From NCBI GenBank assembly GCA_031771865.1, contig JASISA010000001.1, positions 2,666,001 to 2,730,000 of the forward strand: DNA of 64,000 nucleotides, read 5' to 3'. Shown here piece after piece: positions 62,823-64,000 of the stretch. The notes beneath the pieces are model-generated. The model made no database searches and was not told the DNA's origin. It saw only the letters and a list, made by a program, of their open reading frames with translations. This DNA comes from Nothophaeocryptopus gaeumannii (Eukaryota > Ascomycota > Dothideomycetes > Mycosphaerellales > Mycosphaerellaceae). Every line of letters starts with the position of its first letter. Within the stretch, counting starts at the first letter, position 1. Both the position numbers and the translations under genes were made by a program.

Positions 62823-64000
62823 ATGGTGTTACAAGACCTGGGCCGGCGGATCAACGCCGCCGTCAACGACATCGCCCGCGCGCCGACACTGGACGAGAAG
62901 GCGTTCGACTCCATGATCAAGGAGATCTCCAACGCCCTCGTCGAAGCCGATGTGAATGTCAAACTTGTCTCCAATCTCCGAAAGACTATCAAATCCACCG
63001 TCAAGTTCAACGAGCTCCCGCCTCACGCCAATAAGAAGCGCATCATTCAGAAAGCCGTCTTCGACGCCCTTGTCGATATCGTGAATCCACACCAGACACC
63101 GTACAGTCCGAAGAAGGGCAAGCAAAACGTCATTATGTTCGTGGGTCTACAAGGAGCAGGAAAGACGACGACGTGTACGAAGCTGGCGAGATGGTACCAA
63201 GCAAGAGGGTTCAGGACATGTCTGGTTTGTGCCGATACCTTTCGAGCTGGTGCTTTCGATCAGTTGAAGCAGAATGCCACAAAAGCGAAAATTCCATACT
63301 ACGGCTCCCTCACACAGACAGACCCCGTCGTGGTCGCAAGAGACGGCGTGGAGAAGTTCAAGAAAGAAAAATTTGAGATCATCATTGTGGATACCTCTGG
63401 ACGACATCATCAAGAAGACGCTCTCTTCGCCGAGATGGTGGAGATTCAGACGGCTGTGCAACCGCATCAGACTGTCATGGTGCTCGACGCTTCGATCGGT
63501 CAGGCTGCCGAGGCGCAAAGTAGAGCTTTCAAGGAAACCGCAGACTTCGGAGCAATCATCATAACCAAGACCGACGGAGCAGCCGCAGGAGGAGGAGCCA
63601 TTTCCGCAGTAGCAGCAACACATACACCCATCGTCTTCATCGGTACTGGTGAGCACCTGCTTGACCTCGAAAAGTTCAACCCGCAATCCTTCGTCTCCAA
63701 ACTCCTCGGAATGGGTGATATGCAAGGCCTGGTGGAACATGTTCAAAGTTTGAAATTGGATCAGAAGGAGACGATGAAGAACATCACTGAAGGCAAATTC
63801 TCCGTCCGGGACATGCGCGATCAAATACAGAACATCATGAAGATGGGTCCGCTATCCAAAATGGCTGGCATGATTCCCGGCCTATCAAATATGATGGGTG
63901 GAATGGACGACGAAGAAGGTAGTATGAAGCTGAAGCGTATGATCTACATTTGCGACTCCATGACACAAAAGGAACTCGATTCTGATGGGAAACTCTTCGT
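62823..64000 (+). CDS. SRP54: SRP54, signal recognition particle GTPase (5' part)
   Basis: The GTPase that binds signal sequences and targets ribosomes to the ER through the SRP receptor. 392 codons from ATG 62823 are visible without intron or stop; the family is about 520-540 residues, so most of the Met-rich M domain lies right of the window. The N domain begins MVLQDLGRRINAAVNDIARA. The G domain has GLQGAGKTTT (108-117, P-loop), DTSGRHHQED (190-199, G3) and TKTDG (248-252, G4). The linker MGMGD-like GMGDMQGLVEHV follows, and the M domain starts with GPLSKMAGMIPGL, a methionine-rich segment. GAGK in place of the commoner GSGK is conservative. Confidence 0.96.
   Translation, partial: MVLQDLGRRINAAVNDIARAPTLDEKAFDSMIKEISNALVEADVNVKLVSNLRKTIKSTVKFNELPPHANKKRIIQKAVFDALVDIVNPHQTPYSPKKGKQNVIMFVGLQGAGKTTTCTKLARWYQARGFRTCLVCADTFRAGAFDQLKQNATKAKIPYYGSLTQTDPVVVARDGVEKFKKEKFEIIIVDTSGRHHQEDALFAEMVEIQTAVQPHQTVMVLDASIGQAAEAQSRAFKETADFGAIIITKTDGAAAGGGAISAVAATHTPIVFIGTGEHLLDLEKFNPQSFVSKLLGMGDMQGLVEHVQSLKLDQKETMKNITEGKFSVRDMRDQIQNIMKMGPLSKMAGMIPGLSNMMGGMDDEEGSMKLKRMIYICDSMTQKELDSDGKLF

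Overview
The window is nuclear DNA of a filamentous ascomycete (Pezizomycotina). Protein content and the very short introns (45-107 bp, mostly 48-65 bp, GT-AG with CTAAC-like branch points) suggest a Dothideomycete, possibly Mycosphaerellales; that placement is inference. No transposon, rRNA, tRNA or CRISPR array was recognised. Exon structures were built by hand from splice signals, reading frame and family resemblance.

Left part (1-27 kb), mostly conserved genes. It holds the 3' end of glucosidase II alpha, a Pth11/SAT4-type seven-helix membrane protein, a dual-specificity phosphatase, the intronless 11.6-kb gene for the SAGA/NuA4 subunit Tra1, an NCS1 purine/cytosine permease, the AP-1 adaptor mu subunit (APM1) and mitochondrial ribosomal protein bL27. 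APM1 and bL27m are divergent from a 312-bp gap. Between the permease and APM1 lies a broken RING/IBR (RBR-like) gene with a long GFD/GYD pentapeptide repeat. A decayed F-box fragment sits near 5 kb.

Middle part (27-56 kb), accessory. A small cysteine-rich secreted protein is followed by two copies of one divergent gene pair: a C2H2-like zinc-finger protein on the minus strand beside a DUF7580-like protein on the plus strand (pair 1, 28.0-32.7 kb; pair 2, 35.7-41.5 kb). Pth1 (peptidyl-tRNA hydrolase) and a decayed transcription-factor gene separate them. The DUF7580-like copy of pair 2 carries an early stop. Next come a disordered protein with a PP1-docking motif, a short-chain dehydrogenase, an ankyrin-repeat protein with a GC-AG intron, a Fmp42/SLC43-like transporter, and a second tiny secreted cysteine-rich protein whose leader is three 34-bp repeats. 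Then come relics of an alpha/beta hydrolase, a Zn2Cys6 regulator and a metallo-beta-lactamase-fold enzyme.

Right part (56-64 kb) is again ordinary: a Zn2Cys6 regulator, a periplasmic-binding-protein-like enzyme, RRP15 (ribosome biogenesis) and, divergent from it, the SRP54 gene running off the window end. In short, two conserved flanks enclose a patch with small secreted proteins, a duplicated immune-like pair and several decaying genes.
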